NCBI RefSeq assembly: GCF_047948215.1
Contig: NC_134456.1
Span: 205,266,036-205,330,035 of the forward strand
Direction: 5' to 3'
Length of the DNA stretch: 64,000 nucleotides
Origin: Lycorma delicatula
Lineage: Eukaryota; Arthropoda; Insecta; Hemiptera; Fulgoridae
The position numbers were made by a program, and so were the translations under genes. A model generated the notes under the pieces. The model was not told the origin of the DNA. It searched no databases and saw nothing but the letters and a program-made list of their open reading frames with translations. Positions 59,440-64,000 of the stretch are shown piece after piece. Numbering within the stretch: the stretch's first letter is position 1; each line of letters starts with the position of its first letter.

Positions 59440-60430
59440 AGGGACTTCTGCTAACACCAGAATCTCTTCAAGATGCAGTGAAGCAGGAAATTTCACAAGT
59501 TGAGGTTAAGCATGGGGTAGTTGGAGATTGGAATGTAAGCACTGGAAAAGGCAAGGAAGGAAATATTGTGGGTGAATACAAACTGGGCAAAAGGAATGAA
59601 TGAGGGGACCAACTTACTGAGTTTTGCACGAAGTATAACTTAGTTATTGCCAACACCCAGTTTAAAAATCATAATAGAAGAAGAATATACACTTGGAAAA
59701 AACCAGGTGAAACAGCGAGGTATCAGATAGATTATATCACGGTTAAGCAAAGACTTAGAAATCAACTCATTGATTGCAAAGCTTACCCTGCAGCAGACAT
59801 TGATAGCAACCATAATTTACTGATAATGAAATGTAGATTGGGATTTAAAGAGAACTAGAAGAAAACCTTGGATATCAGAGGATATATTGCAGCTGATGGA
59901 TAAACGTAGAAAATATAAGAATGCTAGTGATGAAGAAAGTAAAAGGATCTACTGACAATTAAGAAATACTATAAACAGGAAGTGCAAACTAGCAAAAGAA
60001 GAGTCGATTTAAGAAAAAGTGTTCAGAAGTGGAAAGAGAAATGATCATTGGATAAATAAATGGAGCATACAGGAAAGTTAAAAAAAAATTTGTGGTACAT
60101 AAATTAAAATCTAATAATGTGTTAAACAAAGATGGTACACCAATTTATAACACGAAAGGAAAGGTCGATAAATGGGTGGAATATATTGAAGAGTTATATG
60201 GAGGAAATCAATTAGAAAATAATGTTATAGAGGAAGAAGAGGAAGCTGAAGAGGATGAAAGGGGAGAAACAATACTGAGATCTGAATTTAAGAGAGCATT
60301 AAAAGATCTGAATGGCAAAAAGGCTCCTAGAATAGACAGAATACCTGCAGCATTACTGCGCAGTGCAGGTGAGGAAGCGATAGATAGATAAATTATACAA
60401 ACTGGTATGCAATGTTAACAAAAAAGGGGA
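59440..60430 (+). pseudogene. RTE-like LINE fragment: endonuclease to start of RT
   Basis: Coding similarity begins abruptly with VVGDWNVSTGKGKEGNIVGE (59518-59577; family 'VMGDWNAKVGxGxxGxxVGxxGLGxRNERG'). It goes on with DQLTEFCTKYNLVIANTQF, RRIYTWKKPGETARYQIDYI and NHNLLIMKCRL (the DH motif of the endonuclease, here NH). At 60092-60391 it has VDKWVEYIEELYG, an acidic insert, then LKDLNGKKAPRIDRIPAALL, the first reverse transcriptase block. It ends near 60430 before the RT catalytic motifs. It is 5'- and 3'-truncated and frame-broken. Confidence 0.8.
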
Positions 60431-60467
60431 AGTTCCCCCCCCTGATTAGGGGGAAATTAGGGGGCAA

Positions 60468-60490
60468 TTAGATTGTAAAATACAATCTAA
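60468..60490. repeat. perfect 10-bp palindrome at LINE block end
   Basis: TTAGATTGTA (60468-60477) and TACAATCTAA (60481-60490) are exact inverted copies around AAA. The GATTGTAAAA core is shared with the hairpin at 56999-57026. A G/C-rich imperfect repeat of 'ttaggggg' precedes it. Confidence 0.85.
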
Positions 60491-60763
60491 CTGCTTGTCT
60501 TTATTTGTTGCCTAGCTTGTTTCATACAAATTTTGAAAACAGGTCATAAAAGCATTCATTATTTTATTTTTTTATTAACATTTACTTAAAAATAAGAACC
60601 ATTAAATTATTTTCTTGTTCACTTATTAACTTAAAATATCAAGTATCTGATTTTTTTTTATCATAAAGAAAACATATTTAATTTATAGCCACATATTTTT
60701 ATTTTTTACATCCTTTGTTATTTGTTACACTTATTCTTTTTTTATTCATCTGCAAAATACAGA

Positions 60764-62076
60764 CTGACACAAAAAAAAAACAGGAACTTTTGAAAAATGC
60801 AAAAGAAATTTATTAATAGAAATCTTATCATAACAATTAAAAAATATATAAAAAACGCTACAAAATATCAAATTAACAAAATACCTAATATCAGTTTTTG
60901 AAAATTTTATCAGGTAGACAGTCGCATCCTCCTCTATTTATGCACTCTGCCAGTCTGCCTTTGAGATTCTTCATTGCTCACTGCAATATCTTAGGTGGGA
61001 TGCCAAAGAGTTTGTCTTGAATTGCTTGTTTCAATTCACCTAGTATCTTTGGCCAACTCTTATGGACCATACACTTAAGATATCCCCACAAACTGACAAA
61101 TACGGTGGGGTCTTGGGGGCCCGGGAATGTCACCGAATAGTGACATAGGGCAGGGAGTTGACACAGTTGCCAAATAATTCTTGCATAATTGCCACTGATT
61201 GCCTTGCAATGTGCGAGCGACATCATACATCCTGTTGAAACCAAGCTTCGTGGTGGTGTGGTAAATTGGTCAATGCAGTGTAACAAAAAATTACAGCATG
61301 TGAACATACTGATCCAAAGTGACAGTAGTCATGATCTGGTCCTAATTTTCAAAAAAGTATGGTTCGATGACCCCATGTGACAAAAATCCACACCCTACCT
61401 TGCTGCTGTATAAAGGGCAATCATGGATTTCACTGGAATTACTGTCTGCCCAGTAACGATAGTTCTGCTTGTTCATGTAACCTGTGAGATGGAAACATGC
61501 CTCATTTGACATCCAGTTTGTCATGAAATTCATTGTCCTTGTTAATGTTGGTCACAATTTTTTGACAGAAATCAAAGTGGTACTGGTGATTGTTCTCCTT
61601 CAGTTCTTGCATGAGCTGTAAGTTGTAAGGATGAAATTTTAAATTGAAATAAAAATTCGGCAAACACTCTCTCGGGACAAACTGACCACAACTGCTTGTT
61701 TATGAATTGAATGACGTGGACTCTGTTCAACTGAAACACATACACCCTGAATATTGTGTGGAGTACGAGCACTTCTTGGTCATCCTGTTAGTTTCTTTTT
61801 GAGAGCCAATCCACTCTCTTCAAAGTTTATAATCCACGTTTTTATGGTGTGTTTTGATGGAACATGTCCTAAATTGTAATGTGATCGGAATTCCCTCTGT
61901 GCACCTTCCAAACTATTGTTGGTTGTGTATAACATTTTTATAGTGAAAGCAAACTGTTGACTGTTCCACTGCTCCATGATGACTGAGTGACAAGGTTGCC
62001 TCTACATAAAGCAGTGCTGCCAAGTGTATATGGGTGCTACAACTCATTTCAAAAGTTCTTGTTTTTCGTATCACTT
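60764..62076 (-). mobile_element. DUF4817-type IS630/Tc1-mariner-like transposon
   Basis: A 1.3-kb element. Its left end (from 60764: TGACAC, A run, CAGGAACTTTTGAAA) is matched by the right end read on the minus strand (TGATAC, A-rich, CAAGAACTTTTGAAA, ending near 62076). A single minus-strand transposase gene fills the interior. Terminal repeats are about 30 bp. No clear TA duplication was seen. Confidence 0.85.
60925..61977 (-). pseudogene. DUF4817-type transposase, broken
   Basis: It starts at the ATG at 61977 with MEQWNSQQFAFTIKMLYTTN and AQREFRSHYNLGHVPSKHTI, the helix-turn-helix DUF4817 domain ('RAFAVExFxKNNxSxxxTQRxFRxHF...PSRNTI'). At 61342-61533 the catalytic domain reads NEACFHLTGYMNKQNYRYWA (family 'SDEAHFHLNGFVNKQNFRYWA') and GVIEPYFFEN (family 'GIIGPYFFED'). 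The SDEA catalytic Asp is changed to Asn. The C-terminal part near 60925-61110 has SLWGYLKCMV, LGELKQAIQDKLFGIPPKIL and a short RLAECINRGG end. Two or more frameshifts and stops separate these parts. Of the four DUF4817-type remnants in this window, it is the least decayed. Confidence 0.85.
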
Positions 62077-64000
62077 AAGTTTTACACACTTATTGTTTTT
62101 GATACATGACCATAAAAATATGTGTTATATGTTTTATTCTGTGATTATAGTTGGCTATAACAGATGTTAAGTACAATTAAAACATAAATTGTCTTATACT
62201 GTCCCAGGCTGCCCATTCCTGTGACTCTGATGTTAATATATATAAATTGTATTTACTTATATACTGTTCTATGTTCTTTTTTACTTTATTGAATTCCAAT
62301 TAGCTTTCAATGCTTGAAACATATTTACTCATGTGTCACATGTAAAATTCCATTAAAAAAAATCAAGGATAAGTTGTTGTTTACATTTTTAAGTATATAA
62401 AACTAAATTTGGCCTCAATAAGAGTATTTTTATCAGAAAAGGAAAAAGTGTAAGTAATGAAAACAATCATCCCAAGAAGAAACCTGTCAGAAGAGCCTGT
62501 CAGAAGAATGGGTTGGTTCAAGAATAATGCCCTAAAATATCAAACTTTGGTATTAATATGCTAACTAGCGTAATTTTATGGCTGTAATAAGAACCTGATG
62601 TTAATTACAGCCAGTGGTAGGAGATATATTAAATTACTGTTTAACTGTTAAGTCAACTTGTTAGTTTATTGTAACTGACTGAAAGTATTGCAATGAAGAA
62701 AAAATATTACACTGAGGAAAAGATTAGAATTTTTTTCAAGCGATTCATGTATCTGATTCACGAAATCTGAGTAATTTTGAAAAATGCAGAGAAATAAAAA
62801 ATGAAAAAGAAATAATAATAAGGGTTAATAACTAATCGTAAATAATAATTAGGTATATAATAACCAACTATTGGGTGTAATGATACATAATATCTAGCAT
62901 AAGGTGTTAATCAGTTGTAGTAAGTATTTAAGATTTTATAATTAGGCATGTTTACTACAGCAATGCAGATACAAAAAAAAAATTAATGAAATCGTTAAAG
63001 AAACAAGATAAAATATACATATATTTAACTAAATGGGCAAGATGAAATAACAAGTACACATCTATTAAAATAAATCAATACCCATTAAAAATAAGAAAAA
63101 CTTTAGCTTAAAAATTTTAAGGAATTCAGCTGCATGTAGAAGATATTTAGAACTGAACACTATGTTTTGACCACATCCAACTGTTACTTATAAGTAAGCT
63201 GTAATGTATCAACATCACTAATATTGATGATTATGATGATAGTTGATAAATTTAATGAACAAATGAATTACAGCAATGATTTATAAATGAGAAACAAAAT
63301 TAGGAAAAAAATTATACAAAATAAAGAAAATTGGCATATAATTATTCCTTAGACTAAACAATTCAAACTAATTTAAACAGGGAATAATATAATACAAAGG
63401 GTATACTGACAGCAGATGTAATTTACTGTTGCCAACAGTTATTTTGAATCAATGCCAATAAATACTTACTGAACTTATAAACGCACACAGTGCACACTCA
63501 CATACACCAACTAGAAAGAAAGAGAGGGAGGGAGACAGATAAAGAAAGAGGAAGTCATGTGATGGTCATCACAGTTCATTAGACATCAAGGTATATCAAT
63601 AAGAATAAAATCTTAAATGATATTAGGTGGCAAATAGAACTATAAGCAAGTATTAAAATAATAATAAACATTACATATGACATTTATAATAATTTTGTAG
63701 TAATTGCACACTGATATAATCCCTGGTGGCAAATAATAAATTGCAATGCCAAATTATCTTTGGGTTAGGATCATAACAATTTCTTGAAGTAATTTTATTT
63801 AAACATACAATGCTGTGTTGAATACCTGTTTTTTTTTTTTTATTTATTTTTTTATTTTATTAAAATATATTAATAATTCTAAAATTATTTTTTTAATTTT
63901 ATTTTCTAAAATGTCATTTTATTTAAATTTCAAAAATATAATAAAAATATATGTATCTTCTTTTATTGAGTATAATTGTAATATAGTGCTAACATAAATG
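62077..64000. other. AT-rich DNA at right edge, no feature recognised
   Basis: Contains a short CA-rich then purine-rich low-complexity stretch at about 63481-63560 and a T-rich tract near 63828-63860. The missing N-terminal exons of sky were looked for on the minus strand and not found, so they probably lie beyond the edge. Confidence 0.5.

Noticed and set aside
52219..64000. Upstream exons of sky within the right end of the window
   Set aside because: Apart from 54880-55007, minus-strand open segments here all belong to transposons or lack splice sites. The missing exons are presumed beyond position 64000.

Overview
This is a eukaryotic window, almost certainly from an insect. It is very AT-rich and has no operons or dense coding. 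It holds small GT-AG exons separated by introns of roughly 6 to 16 kb that are packed with decayed transposons. The transposon mix (Tc1/mariner and IS630-like DUF4817 families, piggyBac, BEL/Pao, R1-like and RTE-like LINEs) and short G/C homopolymers in an AT-rich background suggest a large repeat-rich insect genome, perhaps hemipteran. That last step is inference only.

Host gene. One gene crosses most of the window on the minus strand. It is the orthologue of skywalker/TBC1D24, a TBC-domain Rab GTPase-activating protein with a C-terminal TLDc domain. Four exons are well supported and in the correct order: 54880-55007, 45396-45506, 39500-39673 and 23553-23774. A probable 60-nt linker exon lies at 8532-8591. 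The N-terminal exons should lie beyond position 64000 and the TLDc exons before position 1. The internal junctions seen are phase 0, so exon skipping would keep the frame. Exon 23553-23774 opens directly on a GTAAGT, so its 3' splice site reads CAG|GTAAGT, the form of a recursive-splicing site.

Intron contents, left to right. There are mariner remnants at about 1.8-2.05 kb and 6.7-7.6 kb. A 2.0-kb DNA transposon with TIRs of about 170 bp lies at 10.5-12.5 kb, and a 2.1-kb one with TIRs of nearly 400 bp lies at 20.5-22.6 kb. A BEL/Pao LTR element at 24.4-31.5 kb has both LTRs and a piggyBac remnant nested inside it. A minus-strand mariner lies at 36.6-37.5 kb, a RTE-like LINE fragment at 40.0-41.5 kb and a mariner end at 44.6 kb. 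A nearly intact 3.5-kb LINE at 48.7-52.2 kb has a perfect 16-bp target-site duplication. A DUF4817 element lies at 53.1-54.2 kb and a LINE scrap at 55.9-56.3 kb. An R1-like LINE abuts an RTE-like LINE at 57.1-60.4 kb, and a second DUF4817 element lies at 60.8-62.1 kb. The recognised LINEs are all on the plus strand, antisense to the host gene. The BEL/Pao and piggyBac copies are on the minus strand, sense to it.

Most interesting signals. The first ~143 nt of the young LINE can fold into nested stems with a CUAA joining segment, resembling the HDV-like self-cleaving ribozymes found at the 5' ends of R2- and RTE-type retrotransposons. The recursive-splice-like exon start and the nested BEL/Pao-piggyBac structure come next. 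No tRNA, rRNA or CRISPR was seen.
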